From Atkinsonella hypoxylon (taxonomy: Eukaryota > Ascomycota > Sordariomycetes > Hypocreales > Clavicipitaceae), in NCBI GenBank assembly GCA_000729835.1, contig JFHB01000069.1:1-64000 (forward strand): a DNA stretch of 64,000 bases, given 5' to 3'. The position numbers and the translations under genes are program-made. This document shows positions 10,741 through 21,558 of the stretch, in pieces. How positions within the stretch are numbered: the first letter of the stretch is position 1; each line of letters begins with the position of its first letter. Under the pieces are notes generated by a model. It made no database searches and had not been told where the DNA came from. It worked only from the letters and a program-made list of their open reading frames with translations.

Positions 10741-11587
10741 TAGGGACAGCGCGGCCGTCATGAGAACGATGATAACAACGATAACAACGGGAGTGACTTC
10801 ATCGAAATATCGGGAGCTGGCGTGATCCTAGAGGAGAAAGAGGAAATGTAAAAAGCGTTTGTTTGGCTGTGCCACACATATAATGGGACGAGCAGATACG
10901 AAGGATTGGTTGGAACTGGCACTGCTTGAGCAGGCATCCGAGGGCAGATTATAATCACAATAAAAGACAATATGCGTATTGGTCCATCTGTTGCAGAATA
11001 TGGTTGTCTCCAATTTTGGATCGTGTTTGTACGGAAGCGGACGTACTGTATGTACATGGGTGCAATCGTGATCTTGGTGCATCATCAAAAAGAAGGGGTG
11101 ATGATTGAATGTGACCAAAAGTGGAAGTGTGGGTGGACCATGACTGGTCCAAGGGTGGTCAGTTTAATCCGACCCTCGATGCCCACTTTATGGCTGATGC
11201 TGGGGTCGGATTAAATTGACTCCTGCGTGCTGGTCCCCGACGGCCCAGAAAACGCAGCCTGTCACGACCTTGTATGTCAGGCACAAATACTCCGTATGCA
11301 CTCCGTATGCACCCCGTAGCCACAGTTCAATGGCCAGCCACACCGCTGGCTAGCAAAAGCCTAAAATTGGGGCTAAGCGCATATACAGGGACTCTGGACG
11401 CGTCTATCGATAGACAACAGCGATCACAGCGCCTAGCTTTAGTCAATGTTTGCACATCAGACATCAGAGCCCCTGACGGAGCACAACGCCATCGCATCAT
11501 CAACCTCGAGATCAACATCTGAAGCTCTCCTCAGATCTACCTTCACGGCCTCACGATGCTCCTGTTCCTTCCCCGCAACTGCTCATA
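10741..11587. other. intergenic with inverted-repeat element
   Basis: About 850 bases. It holds the 3' region of the HMG-box gene, a short inverted-repeat element at 11153-11220 and the probable dynactin promoter. No supported gene. Confidence 0.5.
11153..11220. mobile_element. short inverted-repeat element, family A
   Basis: The left end is GGGTGGTCAGTTTAATCCGACCC (11153-11175, degenerate centre). The right end, 11202-11220, is GGGGTCGGATTAAATTGAC, whose reverse complement is GTCAATTTAATCCGACCCC. The right flank continues as CACGCAGG on the minus strand, the same flank as at 7180. About 70 bases in total and non-coding; best read as a MITE or the collapsed ends of a larger DNA transposon. 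Confidence 0.55.
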
Positions 11588-14500
11588 ATGCCAGACTTCA
11601 AGCCTGGCCAGACGGTCCAGCTCAGTGATGGCCGCAAGGCTACAGTTCGATTCGCTGGCCAGACCAGCTTCCAGGTTGGAGAGTGGATTGGTGTTGAGCT
11701 GGAGGACAAGTCGGGGAAAAACGATGGAAGCGTTCAGGGCATCAGGTACTTCGATTGCCCTGCGGGTTACGGCATGTTTGTCAAGCCTATGATGGCAACA
11801 ATCATTGCCCAGCCGCCGACTACGAAACCGACACGAAACCGGGCACGTCCAAGCAGTTTTGCTCCTTCGTCCATTAAGGCAGCACCAAGTGGCGATGTTG
11901 CTCTGGCAAGGAGGCGGAGCTTGAATGCTCCCAGCCCCAGCCCCGTCCCTAAGGTCCGACCGACCAGCTTGGTGAAATCACCAGCGAAATCGCCAACCAA
12001 GCAGCTCAGTGCATCCTCGAGCGCCGCTGCCTCACGAACAGGAACACCTTCTAATGCAAGAGGGCCCTCTACCTCTGCCACCGCGGGCACTGCCGCGGCT
12101 CGAACACGGACATCGACAATATCACAACGAACATCTATGGGACCCCCCGCTGTGCCCGCTTCCCGCACCGCAAGGGTTTCGTCAGTGTCATCAGTGGCAT
12201 CAAGAACTGCTGGTGCCCATGCGAGGTCCACAAGTGGCGTGCGTCCATTGGGATCCATACGGACGATATCCCGCCCAAATTCCGGAAGACGGCCTTCTGC
12301 TGATTCACAAGCTGGACGAGATAGTGGCTCTGCCGACGACACCGGTCCCGGGTCCCCAATGAAGAGCGATGGAGAAATTCTGTCACCACAGCCAACAAGT
12401 CCTGTGGTAGGCCGAGCTACTGTACTGGAAAGAATGGCAGCCCAAACATCGCCAGGCATATCTTCCACCGTCCCTCCAGTGTCGAAACGACCTACAGCTG
12501 CTCCGGCGCAGCGATCCGCCTCGAATGTCGCCATGGCCAACCGTGAAATCGAGGACTTGAAGGCAAAACTCAAAGTATTGGAACGAAAGCGCTCAGAGGA
12601 CAGAGATAAGCTCAAGCAATTGGAGAAGGTGCAAGGAGAGCGAGACAAGTTTGAAGGAATAATTCAAAAGCTTCAACAGAAATACCAACCTCAGCAACAG
12701 GAGAATGCCGACCTACGGAAACAACTCAAAGAAGCGGAGGCAAAATTTGAATCGATAGAAGCCATGCAAGCCGATCACGATACTGCGCTTGAGCTGGCGA
12801 CCCTTGACAGAGAGATGGCCGAGGAAACAGCCGAGGTGTTGAAGATGGAAGTAGACGCGCTAAAGCAGAAGGCGGAAGAGCTGGAGCTCGAGGTTGAAGT
12901 GCTGCGGGAAGAGAACTCCGAGTACAGCAAGGGCATGACGCCTGAAGAACGAGCGAGCACTGGCTGGCTGCAGATGGAGCGGACGAATGAACGCCTGCGA
13001 GAAGCCCTACTCAGGCTGCGTGACTTGACTCAAGCTCAAGAGGAGGAGCTGCGAGACCAGATTGCGAGTCTCGAGGAAGACGTGAAGGAGCTGGGCCAAC
13101 TCAAGGAGGAGCATAAGTCTACAAAGGAAAAGCTGGCGCAGTCTGAGGCCGCGGTGGATGACCTAAGACAACAGCTCGATACCGCCCTCGGAGCAGAAGA
13201 TATGATTGAAGACTTGACGGAACGAAACATGAGCATGTCAGAGCAAATCGAAGAGCTCAAGGCGGTAATTGAAGACCTCGAAAGCCTGAAGGAGATCAAT
13301 GACGAGCTCGAAGCAAACCACGTGCAAAACGAGAAGGAAATGCAGGAGGATTTGGACTTCAAGGACAGCGTGATTGCCGAACAAGCGCGACGGGCTGGGC
13401 AGCAGGAAGAAGCATTCGAGGACATGGAGTACACAGTATCACGGTTCCGAGAACTTGTCACTAATCTGCAGAGCGACTTGGAAGACATGCGTGCATCTCA
13501 GGCTGTCACTGAAGGCGAGTCGGAGAAGCTCAACGATCGCTCGCGAGCCATGATGGACCTGAACATGAAGCTCCAAATCTCTGCGGCCAAGGCCCAGGTC
13601 AAGACGATCGACCTAGAGCTACGCCGCCTAGATGCCCAAGAAGCTCATCAGCATCTGGAAATCGTCAATTTATTCCTGCCAGACACGTATCAGGAGGATC
13701 AAGACTCGGTGCTCGCGCTGTTACGATTCCGAAGGCTTTCCTTCAAAGCGAACCTCCTCAATGGCTTCATCAAGGAGAGAATCAACGGACAGGCACACCC
13801 CGGTCACGAAGATGACATTCTCGCGGGTTGCGATGCCGTGGACAAGTTAGTATGGGTATCTGCCATGTGCGACCGGTTTGTCAACGACATTAGTCACTGT
13901 ACGATTGAGCAGTTCTCCAAGTATCAGAACTCGTTGTTGGAGCTCGAGCCTGTGGAGCGCGCTCTCAACTCTTGGATTGATGGTCTCCGCCGTGACGATC
14001 TCAAGGAGAAGAAATGCGCCGATGACCTCCAGCGAACCATCGCTCTCATGTCACACTTGGCTGAAGTACACATTTCAGAAGGCCTGCCAAGTTTTGCCGA
14101 TCAGATCTATATGTCGTCGCTGGTGGTGCAGAGTCATCTGGACATGGCAGCGATTTCCTTCATCTCAGTCAAGGCCATGGTCCAGCGAGCTGTACCATCT
14201 CAGAGTGGTGCTGAGGGCGAGACCGAAGATGAGGTGACACAGCACTTCGCAAAGAAGCTCGAGTTAGTCACGACGCAGACACGGAGCACAAAGGTCATTG
14301 CAGGCAAGGCTGTACGGGCGCTGGAAGACTTAAAGGCACGGTCCCTATCTTTAAATCTTGATACAAAAGAAGCCTTTGTAAAGTGCGAATCGGCCAGTCG
14401 AGAGCTGGCAAGCATGGCACGAGCCATGGGCACCGGGATCTATGCCCTTCTCAGCCAAGACGAGGGACGAACCGAGCCCTTCACTCTGGACGAGATACAA

Positions 14501-15625
14501 CAAGCCATTGACCAGGCTGTCGCTGAAGTGACATCAACCGGCAAATCGGATGCTTTCACGGCCTACCTGAACAAGCTGCGGACAGTCACCACTGAAATTA
14601 ATGACGTGGCAGTGCTAGCAACGGACCTCGACCAAACTCAAGAATTCGATGTGCACCCAGCCCCATGGAAGCTCCGATCGCAGGAACTCAAGGCCCTCAA
14701 GACGGTGCCCGTGGATGCCGAGGAACAATTGCGACGCCTCAAGGAAGAACACAACGAGGCACGGAGGACGATTGCTCAGCGAGACGAGCACCTCAGCACA
14801 GCTGTCCTCAAGATTGAGACTCTGGAATCACGCATGCGTGATGCACACGCCAACATTGAGCGCATTACCAGCCTGCAGCAGCAGCTCGAGGCCACAGGCG
14901 AGCAAATCACTAGTCTCAAAGAGGACATTGAGAAGCAAGATCGGGAGCTGAAGAGCCTTGAATCCGAGCGTGATAAGTGGAAGAAGATTGCGAGTGATAG
15001 CCGAGCGTATGCGGACGGTGCCGATGCGGCGGGCATGAAGGCGGGCCAGGAACGCGCCGTGGCTACAGCCCGCGAGATGGACGCCCTGAAGAGGGACATT
15101 GAGAGCCTGCAAGCGGCTGTACGATACTTGCGCGAAGATAACCGTCGCGCTCGCATGACGGAGCAGCAAAACTACGACTGGTTGGCCGAGCCGCTGAAGA
15201 AGCCCACGCCCATGGCCGAGCAGCGCAAGGCACTCGTCGTGGCCGAAGGCAAGGATGCCCTCGGCGAACTCGTCAAGATGGCGACCTCAGCAACCGTGTT
15301 CAATCTGGGCACCCTGCCCCAAGACAAACTCGCATGGAGACCGGCCAAGACGACGCCGCAGTATCACGCTGCCAAGCAAATGGAGGACTTTGCCTCGTGG
15401 AAAGCATGGCAGGAGTCTGTGCTCAAAAAGTCGTCCCTGCTGCGCGGCACCCACGACGCAAGTGAAAAGGCAAAGAGCCGGACGCGACGTCCCGCCGCCC
15501 AGCTACATATCCGATTGCCGGGTGCAAACGGCAAGGTGTTGGCGGGATCGGGCGTTGGACGACATGTTGAGATTGTAGGGTCTCGCGAGTGGGAAGCTCT
15601 TCAGGGCAGCAGGATTGCCGTGTGA
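11588..15625 (+). CDS. ro-3: dynactin p150-Glued large subunit
   Basis: Largest dynactin subunit, linking dynein to cargo and microtubule plus ends and needed for nuclear migration and hyphal growth. One exon, 1345 aa, normal for the family. Residues 4-66 form a CAP-Gly domain with the binding signature GKNDGSVQG and a terminal YGMFVKP. Residues ~70-310 are Ser/Pro/Arg-rich and basic, a typical microtubule-binding linker. A long coiled coil covers about 313-680, followed by the globular dynactin domain (LRRLDAQEAHQHLEIVNLFLP onward). A second coiled coil spans about 1040-1190, and a conserved C-terminal segment ends the protein. The symbol follows the Neurospora gene. Its 3' end converges on SEC65, 328 bases apart. 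The large antisense frames inside it are codon-bias shadows. Confidence 0.95.
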   Translation: MPDFKPGQTVQLSDGRKATVRFAGQTSFQVGEWIGVELEDKSGKNDGSVQGIRYFDCPAGYGMFVKPMMATIIAQPPTTKPTRNRARPSSFAPSSIKAAPSGDVALARRRSLNAPSPSPVPKVRPTSLVKSPAKSPTKQLSASSSAAASRTGTPSNARGPSTSATAGTAAARTRTSTISQRTSMGPPAVPASRTARVSSVSSVASRTAGAHARSTSGVRPLGSIRTISRPNSGRRPSADSQAGRDSGSADDTGPGSPMKSDGEILSPQPTSPVVGRATVLERMAAQTSPGISSTVPPVSKRPTAAPAQRSASNVAMANREIEDLKAKLKVLERKRSEDRDKLKQLEKVQGERDKFEGIIQKLQQKYQPQQQENADLRKQLKEAEAKFESIEAMQADHDTALELATLDREMAEETAEVLKMEVDALKQKAEELELEVEVLREENSEYSKGMTPEERASTGWLQMERTNERLREALLRLRDLTQAQEEELRDQIASLEEDVKELGQLKEEHKSTKEKLAQSEAAVDDLRQQLDTALGAEDMIEDLTERNMSMSEQIEELKAVIEDLESLKEINDELEANHVQNEKEMQEDLDFKDSVIAEQARRAGQQEEAFEDMEYTVSRFRELVTNLQSDLEDMRASQAVTEGESEKLNDRSRAMMDLNMKLQISAAKAQVKTIDLELRRLDAQEAHQHLEIVNLFLPDTYQEDQDSVLALLRFRRLSFKANLLNGFIKERINGQAHPGHEDDILAGCDAVDKLVWVSAMCDRFVNDISHCTIEQFSKYQNSLLELEPVERALNSWIDGLRRDDLKEKKCADDLQRTIALMSHLAEVHISEGLPSFADQIYMSSLVVQSHLDMAAISFISVKAMVQRAVPSQSGAEGETEDEVTQHFAKKLELVTTQTRSTKVIAGKAVRALEDLKARSLSLNLDTKEAFVKCESASRELASMARAMGTGIYALLSQDEGRTEPFTLDEIQQAIDQAVAEVTSTGKSDAFTAYLNKLRTVTTEINDVAVLATDLDQTQEFDVHPAPWKLRSQELKALKTVPVDAEEQLRRLKEEHNEARRTIAQRDEHLSTAVLKIETLESRMRDAHANIERITSLQQQLEATGEQITSLKEDIEKQDRELKSLESERDKWKKIASDSRAYADGADAAGMKAGQERAVATAREMDALKRDIESLQAAVRYLREDNRRARMTEQQNYDWLAEPLKKPTPMAEQRKALVVAEGKDALGELVKMATSATVFNLGTLPQDKLAWRPAKTTPQYHAAKQMEDFASWKAWQESVLKKSSLLRGTHDASEKAKSRTRRPAAQLHIRLPGANGKVLAGSGVGRHVEIVGSREWEALQGSRIAV

Positions 15626-15953
15626 CTGACGTTGAGCGCTTATTTCCCTACTCCTTTAGCTATTTCGTGTCAATAATTGTATCTAGATACCCCAGTGGAT
15701 GCTGATGGCGGGATCGTTTGATTCCCCTTTGTACCGTGTCCAGTTTGCATCTTGAAGAGTCTTCGAGTCTGAGGGATGTATCTACCTAATACCGTCATGG
15801 TGGCTTCTGGGGAATCAACTATTGCGTTATGCCCTTTTGATGCGTATTGGATGCACTCTTTTTTCGTAGCCACCCAATGCAGAATATAATTTTCCCCTCT
15901 TCGTAACCAGGAACCCCCTTTTTTTAAATTCTTATTCAAGCAGGGTTCAAAAA

Positions 15954-16772
15954 TCATGCTCTTCCCTTTCCCTTCTTATCCTTCTTCTTCCTCCCCGTCT
16001 CCTCCGCACTTGCGCCCGCGCCTGCGCCCGCGCCAGCCCCAGCCATCAAAGCCGCCATCGGATCCCCCCCACCCTGCATCTCCTTCATCACATCTTTGAA
16101 CAAGTTCTCGGAAACACCACCGCCCGTTATGGCCGGACTCAGAAACGGGACTAAATCGCCCATCTTCCAGCCCCTCGGAACAGCTGGTCTAGGATACGGC
16201 TTCCCCTCCGGCGGCTGCACCTGGCCACCCATGCGGACCCTCAGGCCGGGGCTGTCCTCGGTCGTGGGGTTCTGCTGCAGGTGCTTCGCAACGAGGATGT
16301 ACAAATGGTGCTTGTTGGCAATGGACCCGGGGTTCACCTTGTTTAGCCCGACTTTGACGCGGCCCGGGTTCGCCCAGTCCTTTGGATGCGTCTTCTCTGG
16401 CTCGAGGAGCGTGGGGAGGCGGAGGCGAGAGCAGGCGGAGGCGATTTCGCGGGCGAGAGGGTTCTTGACGGCGAGGGAGGAGGCGATGCGGCGGCCCTGG
16501 GCGCGGGAGCGGGTCGCGTCAAAGTAGACGGGGTAGAGGCATTGGAAGTCGTTGTAGGCGGAGCGGTCGGCGTCGTGGGCGAGGGTCGATGAGGGCGGAA
16601 GGTTGGCGGGGGAGATGATGTGTCGCTGGGGTTGTGATGGTGATGCGGTTTGTGTCGTGGGTATGCGGCGGAGGATGTCTGAGTCGAGGAAATCGGCGAT
16701 GTCGCCTTCTTCCGGGTCGGATACCATTTCTGGATCGCTTTCGGAGACTTCTTCTACTTGTGGGTGCGACAT
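15954..16772 (-). CDS. SEC65: signal recognition particle subunit SRP19/Sec65
   Basis: RNA-binding SRP subunit that binds helices 6 and 8 of SRP RNA and allows Srp54 to load, for co-translational targeting to the ER. 272 aa, one exon. An acidic N-terminus (SDPEMVSDPEEGDIADFLDSD) precedes the SRP19 fold at about residues 78-180, with FQCLYPVYFDATRSRAQGRR, ASSLAVKNPLAREI and the WANPGRVKV strand. The Lys-rich end KKKDKKGKGRA is typical of the family. An Ala/Gly-repeat linker precedes that tail. The start at 16772 is the first Met and matches family N-termini. Confidence 0.93.
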   Translation of the reverse strand: MSHPQVEEVSESDPEMVSDPEEGDIADFLDSDILRRIPTTQTASPSQPQRHIISPANLPPSSTLAHDADRSAYNDFQCLYPVYFDATRSRAQGRRIASSLAVKNPLAREIASACSRLRLPTLLEPEKTHPKDWANPGRVKVGLNKVNPGSIANKHHLYILVAKHLQQNPTTEDSPGLRVRMGGQVQPPEGKPYPRPAVPRGWKMGDLVPFLSPAITGGGVSENLFKDVMKEMQGGGDPMAALMAGAGAGAGAGASAEETGRKKKDKKGKGRA

Positions 16773-18256
16773 GGCGGCGGAATTTGGGGAGGGAGGTGCT
16801 GAGAAGGTTGTGATTGTGGAATTTTCGAGGTTGTGATGATGGACATTGTTGGTGGATGAGGTGTGGTGGGGTGAGGACGTGCTGGGCGGTGGGGTTGGCC
16901 GTCAGTGTGGGGCTACTACGGAACATACGGTGGGTGTACGTACCACTGGACATTTGTGTTCAACCGTCGGTGTGAACCTCGATGTCGACCTCGATGTCAG
17001 CCTCGATGCCAATTCATCGAGCAATCAACAGTGCCCATGTAGCGAGTTGTCACGCCTAGCTGCGTGGGCAGGTATGGATCCCACGAGACACGGCGCCTTT
17101 GCTCTAACTTTCCGCCGTCTCATCGCTGGCTTGGAACCTCATCGAACAGCATCCTCTGGGTGTGCGGTGACCCGATGCGAGTTTTCGTCTTCGTTTCTTG
17201 TTCCTTACTCTCTCGGAGTTTGCAACTGAAATACTGCCCAGACTAGGATATCTTTTTCCGTGCGGATTGCGACTGACCACCCGTTGAGCTCATTGTCCTT
17301 GGCACAGACGTTGACGTCTGTTGACGCTTGGCGACCATGAGCTTCGCAATCGCATTCTGTGGAAAGCGTTGGAGATAAGCTGATAGCCAAATCTACCAAT
17401 TCATAGAGCCGAGGTTAGCTAGCAGGAATTACGTATGCCTGGTGAAGGAAGCCTTTTCGAAACACGGAGAACTTGGTGCTTTGCATGAAGACGCATTACC
17501 TCAGTTACTACAATGTGAAGTCCCAGCGGGGTGTTCAGGACTCGCGCTCAAGAGCTTGATCTTGGCCACGCATTAATGTAAGCGCTTACATAGAAGTTTA
17601 TGGATCTGCACGGCTGTTCTTGATGGGATGGGCGCATTGGAAAAAAATAATTGAGCTCCCTACATCAGACAATACGATTAATATATTCAGTAGCTACTGA
17701 TGAGAAATTTGTACGCGTAGGTCAGTCATGATGACAATATCTGCTGTTATATGGTTATTCTTGTCTGATAATTTCCGAGTGCGATAGGACAGCTCCCTGT
17801 GCAAGCCATGACACCGGAAAATTGCACACTTGTCGTATAGAACAGCTAGTACGGGAAGATGTACCTTGGTTGCCGCCCATCGCGTGCAATGCCATATGTG
17901 TTTAAACACCTACAACCAGAGATGGAGCACGCGCCCATAGTTTATCATACTTGTCAAGATACATTGTCGGCGGCACTGCGTTCAGAACGTGCTAATCTTT
18001 AGAGAGAGGCTTCCAGAACATGGAACTTGACCAGAAGTCAACCATCCCTTGAGACAGCGGCCGAGCCTTCCCCCCCGACTCTTTGACCAGATCGACTGCT
18101 GCGGCGAAAGGTCCAGGCCGGCTGGCGCGAACTGTGATTGAGCTTTCTCCATAGCCTGGAGAGGAAGGACGATCTCCAGAAGAGAATGCCTCCTCATTCG
18201 GCAGTTCGTTGGCACTGACTGGGAAGACATTTGTACACGAGCACAAGGTAGCTCAC
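16773..18256. other. intergenic, no clear gene
   Basis: About 1.5 kb. Coding-like sequence on the minus strand at 17992-18193 (motifs ESSITVRASRPG, MVDFWSSSMFW) may be a last exon of the broken gene starting at 18257, since a GT...CCCAG pair lies between, but the phases do not join cleanly. I see nothing else supported. Confidence 0.4.
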
Positions 18257-20023
18257 TCAGACGAATCTGAGCGGCGCGGTGAGGGCCACGCGCGTGCCCT
18301 TGGCGAAGAGAGTGTAGAGATTCGAGAAGTCAAAGTCCTTGATGACTGAGCCGACGACCCATATGCCGTTATCACATATAATTACACCACACAATCGAGC
18401 GGGCTGCTTTGCGGAGAGGTCGCACCTTAGTAGTCCGACATCCACATCAAATCGTGGGCCAAACTGGAATTTCCCTGCTGCATCCCATGTCAAATATGCC
18501 CGGACGCCCAGTTTGCCCAGGTATGCCTGGGGCTTGTCACCCTGCGGAGGGTCCGCGGTGATGGCTCCGCCAAAAGCGATCCTGTTGTTCCCGATCTCAA
18601 TGCTAGCGGATGTGATCTTACTCGGCATTCCTAGCGGTATATTCTTCAAGACACCCAGGGTCCCCAGGGCTTTCAGATCGAGACTGTCACCCTGGCTGTT
18701 TGGGATAAGGGGACTCGACTGAAGTTGCTTCTCCCCAGTCGGGAAGAAGTTGCTGTGCACTGGCAGCCTGGCAGGCCGAGGATTCTGTAAATTATCAGAG
18801 CTTGCAAAACTTGGAAACATTTTGGATTCTCACTCACTTAGCCAAAGTGAGTCTCTGAGACTCCAAGTCTGGCCGACTACCCAATTGTAGGTGAATAGAA
18901 ACAGGACGCCGTTGTTACCACCCGGACTGCCTGCCGAGACCAGCAGCTCCACGTCGACTGAAACAGCTGTAATGACCTGTGACATCCCCGAGCCATCCAA
19001 GCTGAATGAAAAGTTGACCCGTCTGACCTGGGGAACAGTAGCCTTGGCGAGAATCTTCTGCACACCGGCATTCTTGGCCAACAGATCGCCCGCATCGAAT
19101 CCGGGAATTTGGGTTATGACCCATGTGCGAATGGTCTGCCACGCATCTGCCTGGTCAATGGCCAGGACCAAGCTGACCGTCTTCTCTGTGATCTGGAGAA
19201 GACCCGTCATGTCAATGCGTGGTAGCTTTCCAGCTCCTGCTGTCGACAAGTCCACAGAGCAGTGCAGAATAATATCGCACAAAAGGTCTCGCAAGACATC
19301 TGACTTGGAGCCTGCTACCCTCCAAGAATTCCGCTTTTTCAAGATTATATCGGCCGCAGTCACATCAACCATTGTGAGCTTGCTTTGTAGCCACTCCTTT
19401 ATGGATCCAGGGCTATCGCCGTGGTAAAACAAGCCAGCCGTAGTGACCGGCTTCTTGGACGACCCGTACAGCGCAGCCCCTGCAATACGGAACGCTGATA
19501 GGCATTCGTCTCGCTTGGCCTGAGAAAAGAGTTATAGGAAACCTGAGCCGTTTTTCCAAATTCGACATACTTGGCATTGCCCTGCTGGTCGACTCCTTTG
19601 ATGAAGGAGAATGGATACTGAGTTGCATAAACTGGCTTGGATTTCGCCAAGCTGGCATCTTGCGTCATTAAAAAAAGTGTGTAGGAGGAGGATAAGTTCC
19701 CAGCCTATTCGATCTACCCGTTAGCTACGACTGAGTTTGGTCTTCTCTGGGGACATTGACCGCATAAATGCTGTCTAGAAGCAAAGACCCGGGATCTTGC
19801 CGCCGTTGTATTGCGTTGCGATAGTCGAAAAGGCATCCGAAATGATTTGCCCGCCGCTGCGTATCGCGCTGCTGGGACCCGCGTCAACCAGGATGGCCTT
19901 TTGGGCTGTCTTTGAACCATCTGAGCTCCCGCCACCAGGCTTGCACTTGACCAGCAAGTGGACGGTACAGTCTCCATCACCAACGTTGACGTGTAGAGAA
20001 TCGACGCCCCAGGACTCAGTCAT
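18257..20023 (-). pseudogene. broken multi-exon gene with metallo-hydrolase-like N-terminus
   Basis: The minus-strand frame starting at 20023 reads MTESWGVDSLHVNVGDGDC...ILVDAG, the opening strands of a metallo-beta-lactamase fold, and then hits a stop at 19775. The expected HxHxDH metal-binding motif is absent from the following sequence. Coding resumes near 19668 (ATQYPFSFIKGVDQQG) and must change frame near 19520-19542 to reach FRIAGAALYGSSKKPVT and the block ending at 18838. The intron 18760-18837 then leads to the last block (SNFFPTGEKQL...DFDFSNLYTLF), stop at 18257. The frame change would need a 23-base intron or a lost base. Together this looks like a once ~1000-residue secretory-clan-independent fungal protein collapsed by an internal deletion plus a frameshift. 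A heavily spliced functional gene is possible but less likely. Confidence 0.5.
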
Positions 20024-20643
20024 AAGGTATCGGTGTCGAGCGCTGAGAACTCAGAAGTAGTAAAAGTGAAGGCCCTGAAGGTGTTGAGCCACGAAGGTGC
20101 TGGCAAATTTCATTACCGGTTTGAGGCATAGGATGCTCTCAATCGATGAGTAGGCTGGAACAAGGATTCTTTGCTATCTGTCCTTCTTTCTCCAATGTTG
20201 ATTTAAAGGCCATGCCTCACTTCACCCCAGGGTTTGTCGGCGAATTTGAGGCTGGCTGAAGTTATCCGAACTATGTACTGCAATAATCCGTCAATAGTTA
20301 GATAGTGTATCCATTGTATTTCAGGGGGTGTGAGTAGGAGAGGGGGGTGTCTGCAAGCACTAGGACCCTCCGGCACGAAGCTTTACTCCACATGCATCCA
20401 TCATCACAACCACCTCCTCCCTCGACCTCGTGTCATCGTGTGTCTCTCTCCACGATACACACACAGACAGGCTTTTCATTTTCATTTGCAGCCAAATCCC
20501 GCCGGCAAGCTCTGGTCAATCACAAGCGTCTACTCTCGCTTGAACTAATCCTATACCTAGCTACAGACGCTACAGACCTTATCAGCAGCCACACCACCAG
20601 TCCCTTTCTCGCGAAGACTGCCCGACGTGACTCCCCGCCTCCA
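20024..20643. other. divergent promoter interval
   Basis: About 620 bases between the broken minus-strand gene and the 2EXR gene. An upstream in-frame ATG at 20347 could extend the latter, but the extra ~99 residues have no family support. No other gene. Confidence 0.45.
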
Positions 20644-21558
20644 ATGTCCATCACCAGCTTCCCCAGCTTCGCTGGTCTCCCCGCCGAGCTCCGACACGCA
20701 ATATGGCACGAGTACCTCACTTCCTATGACAAGCCGACTATCTACCTATACAACAAGAACTTCTTCCTCGAGCACCTCGACCCAGAGGGCGAAGATGAGC
20801 GCTACACAGGCATATCGCACACACCCACCGTGCAAGTCGACATGCCGGCCTCGATGCACGTCAATTCAGAGTCACGCGCCATAACGCTGGGATGGGCCCG
20901 GTCCCGCGCCATCCAGTTGCGGTACCGGCAGGAAACAAAGGGCCACATCCTCACGCGGCCGTTCGACCCGCAGCACGACGCGCTGTACGTCTCGCGCGAT
21001 AAGTGGGAGGAGTTCTGCGAGCTCATCTTCGACGAGGACGTGGCTGTGGAGGCCTCGGTCACCGAAGTCCGCCACCTCGCCCTCCCCGCCTTCACGGCCT
21101 ACTACTCGTTCACGGAGCTGGGGTTCCTGATGATCTACTTCCCTCTGCTGGAGAGCCTGTCGGCGGTCTGGGGACAGCTGCCGAAGCTAAAGTACGCGCG
21201 CACGAGGCGTGTCCCCAGGCGGCAGTACAGACAACAGCATCTTCTGAGCACGGACGAAGACGATGGAACGGACACGGGCGTGGACCCTGCCACGGGGGAG
21301 CTGGAGGAGAGGATCGCGGCCGAGGTGCAGCCGCGGTGGGTGCTGGAGGAGGAGAGCCACGAGGTGGTGAGGATGTGCGTGCGGGATCCGCTGGACGACT
21401 CGGAGAGCTGGGAGGATGGCGAGCTGCAGATGTGGATGGAGGAGCTGAAGGAGGCCATGCTGACGCTGGAGCTGCCGGAGCATGTGTATGATGTGGAGGA
21501 GGAGAAGTTCTTGGTTGAGTTTCGGGCGGTCAAGGCTGTGCGGGAGAGTGTTGGCTAA
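20644..21558 (+). CDS. 2EXR domain-containing protein
   Basis: Member of the large fungal 2EXR family of unknown function. One exon, 304 aa from the ATG at 20644. The domain is visible at the start: SFAGLPAELRHAIWHEYL, an E-x-R helix, then IYLYNKN and the second E-x-R block MHVNSESRAITLGWAR, followed by the hydrophobic sheet region LTRPFDPQHDALYVS. The C-terminal half is acidic (LEEESHEVV, WEDGELQMWMEE). I chose 20644 because the domain starts five residues later; a start at 20347 would give 403 aa with a low-complexity leader. Family members are often unstable lineage-specific genes, and nothing here indicates a specific role. Confidence 0.8.
   Translation: MSITSFPSFAGLPAELRHAIWHEYLTSYDKPTIYLYNKNFFLEHLDPEGEDERYTGISHTPTVQVDMPASMHVNSESRAITLGWARSRAIQLRYRQETKGHILTRPFDPQHDALYVSRDKWEEFCELIFDEDVAVEASVTEVRHLALPAFTAYYSFTELGFLMIYFPLLESLSAVWGQLPKLKYARTRRVPRRQYRQQHLLSTDEDDGTDTGVDPATGELEERIAAEVQPRWVLEEESHEVVRMCVRDPLDDSESWEDGELQMWMEELKEAMLTLELPEHVYDVEEEKFLVEFRAVKAVRESVG

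Noticed and set aside
11767..12648. 293-residue frame on the - strand
   Set aside because: Antisense to the Ser/Pro-rich linker of dynactin p150; no domain or splice logic.
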